Assembly (NCBI GenBank): GCA_002481545.1
Contig: DLEF01000043.1
Coordinates: 1-15,683 of the forward strand
From: Cyanobacteria bacterium UBA7753
Lineage (GTDB): Bacteria; Cyanobacteriota; Vampirovibrionia; Gastranaerophilales; Gastranaerophilaceae
DNA length: 15,683 nucleotides
Direction of reading: 5' to 3'
In this document: one piece after another, positions 5,702-11,994 of the stretch
Layout: each line of letters opens with the position of its first letter
Position numbering within the stretch: position 1 is the first letter of the stretch
Position numbers and translations under genes: made by a program
Notes under the pieces: generated by a model
What the model saw: the letters and a program-made list of their open reading frames with translations, nothing else
Told to the model about the DNA's origin: nothing
Database searches by the model: none

Positions 5702-7633
5702 GTGAAAAAAATCTTACTACTGTTATTTATGTTATGCGTAACCCTATTTAACTGTGTTTCGGCAGAAACTTTGTACAGGGTAAAGCCTGCGCATTTTGAT
5801 ATCTCGGGAGCGGTTGTATTTATCCCAGTGAAAGCGAACGCGCAAGCATCTTTGACGAATAACCTTACACTTACAAAGCTTGAAAACAATAACGGGGTAG
5901 AAATAAATGTTGCATCTGCCGTTATGGATACACAGCCACAGGATGTTTTGTTCTCAGCGGGGAATATAAAAGAGTTTACTATATCCCAAGACGATAAAAA
6001 CGTAAAAATAGTTGTATATTTTAAGGATAATTATAACGTTTCCAATTTTAAATTGGGCAATATAAACAATAATATTATTATTACGACGTCATCGATTCAA
6101 CCGTATAATATGAACTATTATATAAACACCTATAGGGAAAACGACAGCGCGAAGGATTACCTTGAAGATTTGTCTATATCCTCAAAGGTCTTGGATAAGC
6201 AGGCGTCTTCAATCCCTAATTCAAACGACAAGTCAATGAAAGAGATAAATCAGGCTTTTTCTAACTCTAATGCGGGTGCGGATGCCGTGGGCGGAAACGA
6301 TTTGTTTACAAATTATGTTATGAACGATATCTCGGGCGAGAATACGCTGAGGAGCAAATATTATATTTCTGACGCTCAAGTCCTTAATTCCGTTTATAAA
6401 ATAAACGGTGCGGGTACTGTTGTCGTCAAACAACCGTTTTTGTTGGATAACCCTTTAAGAATGGTTTTTGATTTGCCGAATACAACGATTAATAAGAAAT
6501 TGCATAATAAAGAATTAAAACTCTCAAACGGCGATTTGATGAAGATTGCGCAGTTTAATGACAGTACGGCACGTTTGGTCGTTACATCAAAGCAGGCAAG
6601 ACAGTATATCCCTGTATATTCTGTGGACAGCCAGTCATTGTTGGTCGCAAATCCGAGATTTTTGCTAACCTCGCATTTGCCTGCATACAAATCTAATATT
6701 GTAAAGTTTAACTACCAAAAGGCAAGTAAGCAGAATAATCTGTTGATAGAGTTTGATAAACCGATTGTTTATGCGATAAAACGTAACCAAAACGAGATGT
6801 ATATATATTTATTGAACGCGGAAAAGTACAGCGATTCAAACTTCCACTCCGCAATAAAGAATACTCCTTATTCGGATGTGTCCGTACATCTTTTGAGTAC
6901 AGGCATGAGGGTAAAAATACCTTTGCAGAACAAGGATAATATAAATACTTACATTTCTCCTGACGGAAAGTTGTTCAAGTTAACGACCGAGGCAAAGAAG
7001 GTTGTTGAAGAAAAACCTGCGAAGAAGACGACGCCGAAAGAGACAGTTACAAAACCTGCAGCTGTAATCGCGCCTGCGCAAAAATATACAAATTCTAACA
7101 ACAGAAAGATTGTTGTTTTGGATGCAGGGCACGGAGGAAGAGACTGCGGAGCTATCAGGGAAAATTGTTACGAAAAGACGATTAATCTTGATGTTACTAT
7201 GAAGTTAAAATCAATATTGGAAAAACACGGCTATCGTGTATATATGACAAGAACGAACGATACATATGTTTCGCTCGAGGACAGAACAATATTTACGGAA
7301 AAGATTTATCCGGGGGCATTTGTCAGTGTCCACGTAAACTCTTGTAATGCGGTTTCTCCTACGGGGATAGAGGTTCATTATTATCACGATAACAGTATAC
7401 AGCTTGCTAATTGTGTACATAAAAAATTGGTTCCTAAGTTGAACACGAAGGACAGAGGTTTGTATAAGTCTCGTTTTTATGTTATAAATCATACGTCGGT
7501 GCCTGCGATACTGGTAGAGATTGGGTTCATTTCCAACCCTGCGGAGAGAGCGGCAATGATGTCGGCAAAACGTCAACAGGCGACAGCTGAAGGAATAGCG
7601 GAGGGGATAATTGACTTCCTTAGAAATTACTAA
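5702..7633 (+). CDS. amiC: N-acetylmuramoyl-L-alanine amidase with AMIN domain (AmiC type)
   Basis: Exported peptidoglycan hydrolase, 643 residues, cutting the bond between MurNAc and L-Ala, usually for daughter-cell separation. Start: GTG 5702, with AGAAGG 5 nt upstream, places a clean signal peptide at the very N-terminus (KKILLLLFMLCVTLFNCVSA, cleavage near residue 21); the frame extends to 5639 but that adds a charged head before the signal. Middle: AMIN-like beta domains, clearest around LRMVFDLPNTTI near residue ~250. A Lys/Pro/Thr linker lies at ~435-465. The C-terminal Amidase_3 domain (~470-643) has zinc ligands H477 (DAGHGG), E491 and H544 (SVHVNS) and catalytic E606 (LVEIGF), so it should be active. 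The 3' end overlaps murI. Confidence 0.9.
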   Translation: MKKILLLLFMLCVTLFNCVSAETLYRVKPAHFDISGAVVFIPVKANAQASLTNNLTLTKLENNNGVEINVASAVMDTQPQDVLFSAGNIKEFTISQDDKNVKIVVYFKDNYNVSNFKLGNINNNIIITTSSIQPYNMNYYINTYRENDSAKDYLEDLSISSKVLDKQASSIPNSNDKSMKEINQAFSNSNAGADAVGGNDLFTNYVMNDISGENTLRSKYYISDAQVLNSVYKINGAGTVVVKQPFLLDNPLRMVFDLPNTTINKKLHNKELKLSNGDLMKIAQFNDSTARLVVTSKQARQYIPVYSVDSQSLLVANPRFLLTSHLPAYKSNIVKFNYQKASKQNNLLIEFDKPIVYAIKRNQNEMYIYLLNAEKYSDSNFHSAIKNTPYSDVSVHLLSTGMRVKIPLQNKDNINTYISPDGKLFKLTTEAKKVVEEKPAKKTTPKETVTKPAAVIAPAQKYTNSNNRKIVVLDAGHGGRDCGAIRENCYEKTINLDVTMKLKSILEKHGYRVYMTRTNDTYVSLEDRTIFTEKIYPGAFVSVHVNSCNAVSPTGIEVHYYHDNSIQLANCVHKKLVPKLNTKDRGLYKSRFYVINHTSVPAILVEIGFISNPAERAAMMSAKRQQATAEGIAEGIIDFLRNY

Positions 7634-8408
7634 AAAAATAGGTTTTTGCGACTCGGGTGTCGGCGGGCTTACTGTTTATTCAAAATTCAGGAGCAAGCTT
7701 GATACGGAAGATTGCCTGTTTTTCGGGGATTTAAAGCATTCTCCTTACGGCGACAAGACAAAAGAACAGCTAATCGTATATTCGAGAAATGTGTTTAACT
7801 TCTTTAAGAGTAAGGATGTAAAGGCTGTTATTATGGCTTGTAACACGACTTCTGCACAGACTTATCCTACGTTGAAAAACGAGTTTGATTTTAAGATATA
7901 CCCTATTATTCAATCTTGCGCAAAGATACTTGCGGGGTTGGACGTTAAGAGATTGGGAATTTTCGCAACAAAGGCAACCGTAAATTCAGGAGCTTATGAA
8001 AGAGAGATAAATAAATACAATCCTGATATAACCGTATTTTCTCAGAGCTGCCCGGGGTGGGTTGAGATTGTTGAGAATAACGGACAAAATATCCCTGAGA
8101 ATAAAGAGTTAATCAAAAAAGATTTAGACAGAATGTTAAAGAATAACCCTGATAAGATTGTTTTGGGGTGCACACATTACCCGTTCTTACTGGATGTGAT
8201 GTCTGAGTATGTCCCGAGAGAGATGTTTATTGATCCTGCGGATGTATTTGTTGATTATATTATTGATGATTTGAGAAAATCCGACCTTCTTAATCCGAAA
8301 ACTACCAAAGGCAGTGAAGAGTTTTATGTAAGCGCAAACCCTGATAAGTTTAAGACTGCATCAAAGATGTTTTATCAAGTCGATAAGGTCAATTTAATCG
8401 ACGAGTAG
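7611..8408 (+). CDS. murI: Glutamate racemase
   Basis: Cytoplasmic enzyme making D-glutamate from L-glutamate for the peptidoglycan stem peptide; 265 residues, normal length. Seen: FCDSGVGG at 12-19 (D14, S15), GDLKHSPYG near 39-47, ACNTT with catalytic C77, and LGCTHYP with catalytic C187 and H189. Start: TTG 7611, preceded by a GGAGGGG ribosome site at 7600-7606. The start lies inside the end of the amidase gene (23-nt overlap), and the racemase core begins only ~10 residues later, so the rare start is credible. Together with the amidase it forms a wall-metabolism operon with probable translational coupling. No terminator is seen right after it. Confidence 0.93.
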   Translation: MTSLEITKKIGFCDSGVGGLTVYSKFRSKLDTEDCLFFGDLKHSPYGDKTKEQLIVYSRNVFNFFKSKDVKAVIMACNTTSAQTYPTLKNEFDFKIYPIIQSCAKILAGLDVKRLGIFATKATVNSGAYEREINKYNPDITVFSQSCPGWVEIVENNGQNIPENKELIKKDLDRMLKNNPDKIVLGCTHYPFLLDVMSEYVPREMFIDPADVFVDYIIDDLRKSDLLNPKTTKGSEEFYVSANPDKFKTASKMFYQVDKVNLIDE

Positions 8409-8802
8409 TGTTTGTATTTATTCTTGTTTCGCACCCAAACGCATGCATTTTCATATTCATACAAATCAAATCTGATGTTTTATTATCAAATGTAAAACAA
8501 TTTATCAATCTATTACTGCGTTTTAACCCATAATGTAAAGTTTTGTAAACAATATATAACAAAAAAGTCAATTCTCAAAGTCAAAAAAACTTTATATAAA
8601 TGTAAGGTTAAAGGTTAGATAAAACAAAAGGTTAGTTAAACAATTTTAAAAAGGTTGGTTAGAACAAAGTGATTAACGAACGGTTATAAGTTAATCAAAG
8701 ACTTTAAAAATCAAGTTATTTAAAAGTGTTAATCTTTTAAAGATAACCTGAGGTCTTATAAAAGGTTAGTTTAGTTTATAGGTTAAAGAAAGTAGGTTTA
8801 CA
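8409..8802 (+). promoter_or_regulatory. 394-bp gap holding the promoter and ~196-nt leader of the 8803 gene
   Basis: No gene is seen. A promoter, TTCTCA (8572-8577) - 17 bp - TATAAA (8595-8600), predicts a start near 8607. The leader carries seven GGTTA blocks (8606, 8613, 8630, 8657, 8682, 8764, 8781), a hairpin TGATTAAC/GTTAATCA (8670-8677 with 8690-8697, 12-nt loop), and a second hairpin at 8715-8747 (GTTAT plus TTAAAAG with CTTTTAA plus ATAAC, 2-nt bulge). A 20-nt motif shared with the 11350 region lies at 8532-8551. The leader does not match any riboswitch core I know. Confidence 0.55.
8532..8551. repeat. 20-bp shared upstream motif, copy 1
   Basis: AATGTAAAGTTTTGTAAACA here matches AATGTGAAGTTTTGTAAACA at 11350-11369 at 19 of 20 positions. 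Both copies lie in promoter-proximal, non-coding DNA, but in opposite orientation to their nearest downstream gene. It could be a regulator site or a small dispersed repeat. Confidence 0.5.
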
Positions 8803-8807
8803 ATGGG
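8769..8807 (+). repeat. Left arm of ~38-bp imperfect inverted repeat spanning the start codon of the 8803 gene
   Basis: This stretch is matched in inverted orientation by 9331-9367: the first 22 bases (8769-8790) are identical to the complement of 9346-9367, then the match continues through GT(A/T)GGTT(T)ACAATGGG with one mismatch and two single-base gaps. The arm contains the AGTAGG ribosome-site region and the ATG. Pairing of the two arms in the mRNA would bury the start codon. Confidence 0.9.
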
Positions 8808-9315
8808 TTTCTTATTAATGTTATCAAGAAAGATTCAATTAGAAGACAGAAGAAATGATTTGGAATATCAAATCAACACAATCAACACAAAAATGAATGA
8901 TTTAACAAATTATGCTTCAATCTTATCTCAAGATTCAATTAGCGTAAATGATATGGCAAACATTCCGTCATCATTATTCGCTCAAGGGTTAGGTGAACTT
9001 GCAAACTGCGATATGTTCGCTAAACAAAATGCTGATAATAATATGGGTATGGCAATGAGTTCCGGAATTTTCGGACAAACCGCAAACCAAAATGTTCAAG
9101 GTCTTGCTTGGCAGAAAATGTATGAAGAAGCATCAAAACAATACAGAAAGATGCTGCAAGCTAAGATGAACGAAGAAGAAAAATCGTTAGAGTCAAGAAA
9201 AGCAAGACTTGATGCTCAATTGACAGAGGTTGATACAGAATTGAAACACGTTGAACAACGTGAGGCGCAAGATATCCAGAGCGCTGTTGCAGGCTACGGA
9301 GTCGGTGGTCAATAA
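8803..9315 (+). CDS. Hypothetical coiled-coil protein, 170 residues
   Basis: Not recognised as a named family. Heptad-like helices at ~5-40 (SRKIQLEDRRNDLEYQINT) and ~105-160 (AKMNEEEKSLESRKARLD, QLTEVDTELKHVEQREA) flank a loop of Asn, Gly, Met and Ala (~65-100, including NMGMAMSSGIFGQ). The C-terminus ends in GYGVGGQ. No signal peptide; the hydrophobic start MGFLLM is too short for a membrane span. The start ATG 8803 follows AGTAGG with 6-nt spacing; ATG 8818 is an alternative without a ribosome site. It has its own promoter, a ~196-nt structured leader and a strong terminator, a layout typical of a well-expressed gene. The flanking inverted repeat includes its start codon. Possibly a structural or filament-forming protein, but this is a guess. 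Confidence 0.65.
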   Translation: MGFLLMLSRKIQLEDRRNDLEYQINTINTKMNDLTNYASILSQDSISVNDMANIPSSLFAQGLGELANCDMFAKQNADNNMGMAMSSGIFGQTANQNVQGLAWQKMYEEASKQYRKMLQAKMNEEEKSLESRKARLDAQLTEVDTELKHVEQREAQDIQSAVAGYGVGGQ

Positions 9316-9330
9316 ACCAATCACCCCCTC

Positions 9331-9367
9331 CCCATTGTAACCAACTTCTTTAACCTATAAACTAAAC
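9331..9367 (+). repeat. Right arm of the inverted repeat, in the 3' UTR of the 8803 gene
   Basis: Complement of the ribosome-site/start-codon region at 8769-8807, starting 16 nt after the stop codon. It is preceded by a C-rich run (CACCCCCTCCCC at 9322-9333) that is unusual in this AT-rich DNA. TAACC blocks at 9338, 9351, 9388 and 9420 mirror the GGTTA blocks of the leader. Confidence 0.9.
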
Positions 9368-9412
9368 AAACAAATCAATCTACTTAATAACCAATAATAA
9401 ACTAAATTCCTT

Positions 9413-9439
9413 AGCCTCTTAACCGGAGGCTTTTTTTTT
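9413..9439 (+). terminator. Rho-independent terminator of the 8803 gene
   Basis: Stem AGCCTC (9413-9418) with GAGGCT (9426-9431), loop TTAACCG, then a run of nine T (9431-9439). About 100 nt after the stop codon. Confidence 0.85.
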
Positions 9440-9461
9440 GCCCTTTTTTATGTCCTCGGAT

Positions 9462-9974
9462 TTATGCAGAGAATATCAAGTTGCACTTTTCATCATATTC
9501 ATCAATAGGCAAGGTATCAACTATTAATTCTTTTTCAATGACAATGGCGTTGCTCGAGGGTAGCCCTTTTAAAAACCTGTCATAATACCCTCCGCCATAG
9601 CCCAAGCGATACCCTCTTTTGTCCGCCGTAAGTGCGGGACACAGTACTAAATCAAGGATGTTTTTATCTATAGCATCAGTCGTTGGCTCAAGCACTTTCA
9701 GACTTGATTTTGAGAGGCTGTCCCCTTTTTTATACGGGCAAACATCAAGCATTTCCCCGTTTACTCTCGGCAGGTAAAAGTTTTTACTGCTGTCATCGGT
9801 TAATGCCAACAAATCTATCTCATATTTTAGGGGGTAAAAAATCATTATATTTTTTGCATTCTTATAAACATCAGATTGTTTTATCTTTTCGACAATCTTC
9901 TTACTGATGTCTGCGATAGGCAGAGTCTTTCTCGTCTCTTTTGCGGTTTTTCTAATCTCTGATTTACTCTTCAT
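9462..9974 (-). CDS. 5-formyltetrahydrofolate cyclo-ligase
   Basis: ATP-dependent conversion of 5-formyl-THF to 5,10-methenyl-THF, a salvage step of one-carbon metabolism (MTHFS, also called YgfA/Fau). 170 residues. Seen: the basic N-terminal helix KSEIRKTAKETRK at 3-15, the YPLKYEID substrate strand at 47-54, and the strongly conserved phosphate/ATP motif GYRLGYGGGYYDRF at 121-134. Start: ATG 9974 gives the usual family N-terminus; an in-frame ATG at 9989 adds only MYGKD. Neither has a good ribosome site; a weak promoter (TTTACC-17-TATGGT) would make transcripts begin right at 9974. Monocistronic. The product assignment is firm. Confidence 0.92.
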   Translation of the reverse strand: MKSKSEIRKTAKETRKTLPIADISKKIVEKIKQSDVYKNAKNIMIFYPLKYEIDLLALTDDSSKNFYLPRVNGEMLDVCPYKKGDSLSKSSLKVLEPTTDAIDKNILDLVLCPALTADKRGYRLGYGGGYYDRFLKGLPSSNAIVIEKELIVDTLPIDEYDEKCNLIFSA

Positions 9975-9980
9975 GTCTTT

Positions 9981-10009
9981 ACCATACAATAAACGGAAAG
10001 TGCGGTAAA
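9981..10009 (-). promoter_or_regulatory. Weak candidate promoter placing the cyclo-ligase transcript start at its ATG
   Basis: Minus strand: TTTACC (10009-10004), 17 bp, TATGGT (9986-9981); the A of ATG 9974 would be +1. Each hexamer matches consensus at only 4 of 6 positions. If real, the mRNA is leaderless, which agrees with the lack of a ribosome site. Confidence 0.3.
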
Positions 10010-10158
10010 GTTGAAACCTGTTTTCGACAGGCGGGTAATAAAAAATTAATACTTTATTCCTAGTAGGATTTTTTAATATTTGGAGCCTTTCTTATCGCTA
10101 AGATAATCAATAGTTTTTTTGTCGGATAAAATTATCATAATTTTGAGAGGATGTGTTC

Positions 10159-11073
10159 ATGAAGAAATTTTTGATAGTTTTATTGTTGCTTATATCTTTT
10201 ATGTGCAGAGTTTCGGCACTTGAACCTGTGCGTGATCCGCTTAGCAAAATGGAAAATTCTGTCTTTGGGACAGATTATTCGGGGCAAAAAATAGAAAATA
10301 GGCTCTCTCGTCTTGAAGAGACCGTTTACGGCAGAAAAAAGTCGGGAGCAACCGCTACCCGATTAAAACAGCTGTCAAAAGATATGAATGCTGAATTAAT
10401 CGGGCAGGAAGTCACACCCGACGAACACATGGGAGAAATGATTGCGGAAGAGGCGGAAGAAAACACTCCCGACAACAGTGTTGAATATCCAATCCTTGAT
10501 GATGTCGAAAAGCGCTTAACCCTCAAAAATAACAAAAATCAAACACTGGCTTCAAGGCTTGTTGCGATAGAAAAGAAACTGTTTAATAACAGCTATGACA
10601 AAGATGATTATTATTCAAGAGTGGAGCGTATAAAAGAAAAGGTCTACGGAACGCGAGACTTGATTGCGCAAGGTCTCGGACCTAATGAGGTAGTAATCCC
10701 CGAGTATGACGCTTCAGACTCCGATGTTTGGGGTATGGATGAAATAATGGATACAGACAGATTCTCTTTCGGGAACAGAAGAAGAAATAACCGCGGTGAT
10801 GTTTCATCGAAAATCAGTTCATTAGAGCGGCAATTGTTCCAAAGTACTTATCCTGACGAAGAAAATAATGACAGGCTTGCGAGATTAGAGAGTACGGTTT
10901 TTGATACCGAGTTTTACTATGACGATGAAAATGAGAGAGTAGACAGACTTGAAGGCGCACTCAAAGGGCAGAAGAGTGCCAATAAATATGACAGCAATAA
11001 ATTTCAGCAGGGTTTAAACACTGCACTGCAGATAGGCGCAATGGTACTAATGGTGCTCGCGTTTATACTCTAA
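10159..11073 (+). CDS. Exported repeat protein with 'RLxxLExxVFG' repeats
   Basis: 304 residues. A signal peptide occupies residues 1-20 (hydrophobic LIVLLLLISFMC, cleavage after VSA). The body is built from about seven copies of a ~15-residue helical unit: LSKMENSVFGTDY 28-40, RLSRLEETVYG 48-58, RLVAIEKKLFNNSY 133-146, RVERIKEKVYG 154-164, KISSLERQLFQSTY 218-231, RLARLESTVFDTEF 239-252 and RVDRLEGALKG 260-270, often in pairs ~20 residues apart. A hydrophobic C-terminal segment (LQIGAMVLMVLAFIL, 290-304) ends the chain and could anchor it in a membrane. Start: ATG 10159 with GAGAGG 8 nt upstream; an in-frame GTG at 10153 is less likely. Such repeats recur in Melainabacteria-type genomes (from memory); no function is known to me. 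Its stop overlaps that of the convergent small gene. Confidence 0.75.
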   Translation: MKKFLIVLLLLISFMCRVSALEPVRDPLSKMENSVFGTDYSGQKIENRLSRLEETVYGRKKSGATATRLKQLSKDMNAELIGQEVTPDEHMGEMIAEEAEENTPDNSVEYPILDDVEKRLTLKNNKNQTLASRLVAIEKKLFNNSYDKDDYYSRVERIKEKVYGTRDLIAQGLGPNEVVIPEYDASDSDVWGMDEIMDTDRFSFGNRRRNNRGDVSSKISSLERQLFQSTYPDEENNDRLARLESTVFDTEFYYDDENERVDRLEGALKGQKSANKYDSNKFQQGLNTALQIGAMVLMVLAFIL

Positions 11074-11273
11074 GCCATAATCCCTTCTTTATCAGGTGCA
11101 ATGTATGGGTTGTTAATCTGATATTGCGATTGTGTTGCGTATGCTTTTTGTGTTAATTCGGCAAATGTATATCTTTGACCTGTTTGAGGGTTTGTTCTGT
11201 ATTGAGGTTTCCCTTTAGGTCCTTCAGTGAGCGGTAAAAATCTGCCCATTGCTTCCGTTAAATTAATACCCAT
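11070..11273 (-). CDS. Small hypothetical protein, 67 residues
   Basis: Not recognised. Hydrophilic, rich in Gln, Thr, Tyr and Pro, with a YRTNPQTGQRYTFAELTQKA core (residues 25-44) that looks like a short beta-turn followed by a helix. No signal peptide or membrane span. It is judged real because ATG 11273 has GGAG 9 nt upstream, a plausible promoter lies behind, and its stop codon interlocks exactly with the stop of the convergent repeat-protein gene (4-nt overlap). Confidence 0.6.
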   Translation of the reverse strand: MGINLTEAMGRFLPLTEGPKGKPQYRTNPQTGQRYTFAELTQKAYATQSQYQINNPYIAPDKEGIMA

Positions 11274-11311
11274 GAAATTTTCTCCGTCCTATCTATCTCT
11301 TGTATATATAA

Positions 11312-11338
11312 AGTATATATACTTAAAATTATTGACAA
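11312..11338 (-). promoter_or_regulatory. Predicted promoter of the 67-residue protein gene
   Basis: Minus strand: -35 TTGTCA (11338-11333) and -10 TATACT (11317-11312) with a 15-bp spacer, shorter than ideal. The AGTATATATA stretch around the -10 also occurs in the promoter region of the helical-repeat gene (3973). Confidence 0.4.
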
Positions 11339-11349
11339 ATCAACGTAAG

Positions 11350-11369
11350 AATGTGAAGTTTTGTAAACA
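11350..11369. repeat. 20-bp shared upstream motif, copy 2
   Basis: AATGTGAAGTTTTGTAAACA, 19 of 20 identical to 8532-8551. It lies just upstream of the promoter for the 67-residue protein (on the other strand) and 25 bp before the terminator hairpin at 11395. Confidence 0.5.
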
Positions 11370-11390
11370 TTAAAATTTTTCGTTATGGTG

Positions 11391-11420
11391 AAAAAGCCGT
11401 TCGGTACAGTCCGAACGGCT
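11391..11420 (-). terminator. Rho-independent terminator of the SLH-coaD-yjbQ operon
   Basis: A perfect 10-bp stem AGCCGTTCGG (11395-11404) / CCGAACGGCT (11411-11420) with a 6-nt loop. On the minus strand it is followed by TTTTT (11395-11391). It lies ~137 nt beyond the yjbQ stop codon, past the palindromes at 11429-11533. Confidence 0.85.
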
Positions 11421-11428
11421 CCATGTAA

Positions 11429-11458
11429 TAAACGCTGTATTTGTAAATACAGCGTTTA
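11429..11458. repeat. Near-perfect 30-bp palindrome
   Basis: A 14-bp arm TAAACGCTGTATTT (11429-11442) and its exact complement (11445-11458) are separated by only two bases. A 2-nt loop is unsuited to an RNA hairpin unless the inner pairs open. It has no T-run and could be a cruciform or a dimeric-protein site, or part of the operon's 3' structure. Confidence 0.7.
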
Positions 11459-11465
11459 CGAAACA

Positions 11466-11533
11466 TGTCATCCTGAACTTGTTTCAGGATCTTGTACTTA
11501 TTTAACAGATGCTGAAATAAATTCAGCATGACA
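11466..11533. repeat. Double-hairpin intergenic repeat 'TGTCATCCTGAA ... TTCAGCATGACA'
   Basis: The outer arms TGTCAT and ATGACA enclose two hairpins: ATCCTGAA (11470-11477) / TTCAGGAT (11483-11490) and ATGCTGAA (11509-11516) / TTCAGCAT (11522-11529), each with a 5-nt loop. The right hairpin recurs at 5565-5586, and a split relative occurs at 79-141. Layout resembles a BIME. It lies in the 3' UTR of yjbQ, before the operon terminator. Confidence 0.8.
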
Positions 11534-11556
11534 CGAGAAGCAAATAAAGTTCAATA

Positions 11557-11970
11557 TTATTCGCCCATAACTTTGACGATAACGCGTTTTCTTCGCTGTC
11601 CGTCAAATTCCGCGTAATAAATTTGCTGCCACGGTCCGAAATCAAGTCTGCCGTCTGTTATAGGAACAATCTTTTCGTTCCCGATGAGCAAGCTTTTTAA
11701 GTGGCTGTCTCCGTTGGTTTCACCCGTATTATGGTGATGATAATTGATATTGAACGGAGCCAATTTTTCGAGCCAGTTATCAATATCTTCTATAAGACCG
11801 TATTCCGCATCGTTTACGTATATACCCGCCGTAATGTGCATTGCGGATACGAGCACCATGCCTTCTTTAATTCCGCTTTCAGTTACAATATCCTGTACTT
11901 TTCTTGTGATATTGATATACTCTCTGTGTTTTTCGGTGTTAAACCATAAGTATTCCGTTTTAAATTTCAT
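11557..11970 (-). CDS. yjbQ: YjbQ/UPF0047 family protein
   Basis: 137 residues. Members have been linked to weak thiamine-phosphate synthase activity, but their true role is unsettled. The family core is complete: SAMHITAGIYVND at 42-54 (H45), NINYHHHNTGETNGDSHLKS at 74-93 (likely metal-binding H78-H80 and H90), GRLDFGPWQQIYYAEFDG at 107-124, and RKRVIVKVMGE at the end. The start ATG 11970 has AAGGAG 9 nt upstream. It is the third gene of the SLH-coaD-yjbQ operon, 24 nt after coaD, and ends before the repeat-rich terminator region. No thiamine gene is nearby, so context does not settle the function. Confidence 0.9.
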   Translation of the reverse strand: MKFKTEYLWFNTEKHREYINITRKVQDIVTESGIKEGMVLVSAMHITAGIYVNDAEYGLIEDIDNWLEKLAPFNINYHHHNTGETNGDSHLKSLLIGNEKIVPITDGRLDFGPWQQIYYAEFDGQRRKRVIVKVMGE

Positions 11971-11994
11971 AATCAGTTCTCCTTACAGATACAT

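Noticed and set aside
7211..7576. Minus-strand open frame of 121 residues opposite the amidase domain
   Set aside because: Shadow of the Amidase_3 coding sequence; Arg/Tyr-rich composition typical of antisense reading.
8607..8802. Known riboswitch or T-box in the long leader
   Set aside because: No recognisable conserved core, no terminator/antiterminator pair and no specifier-like element; the downstream gene has no metabolic role that I can see.
10017..10031. Hairpin CCTGT-TTTCG-ACAGG as a terminator or operator
   Set aside because: Only 5 bp and no T-run on either strand; chance is likely.
11429..11458. Rho-independent terminator
   Set aside because: The loop is only 2 nt and neither side has a T-run; the true terminator is the hairpin at 11391-11420.
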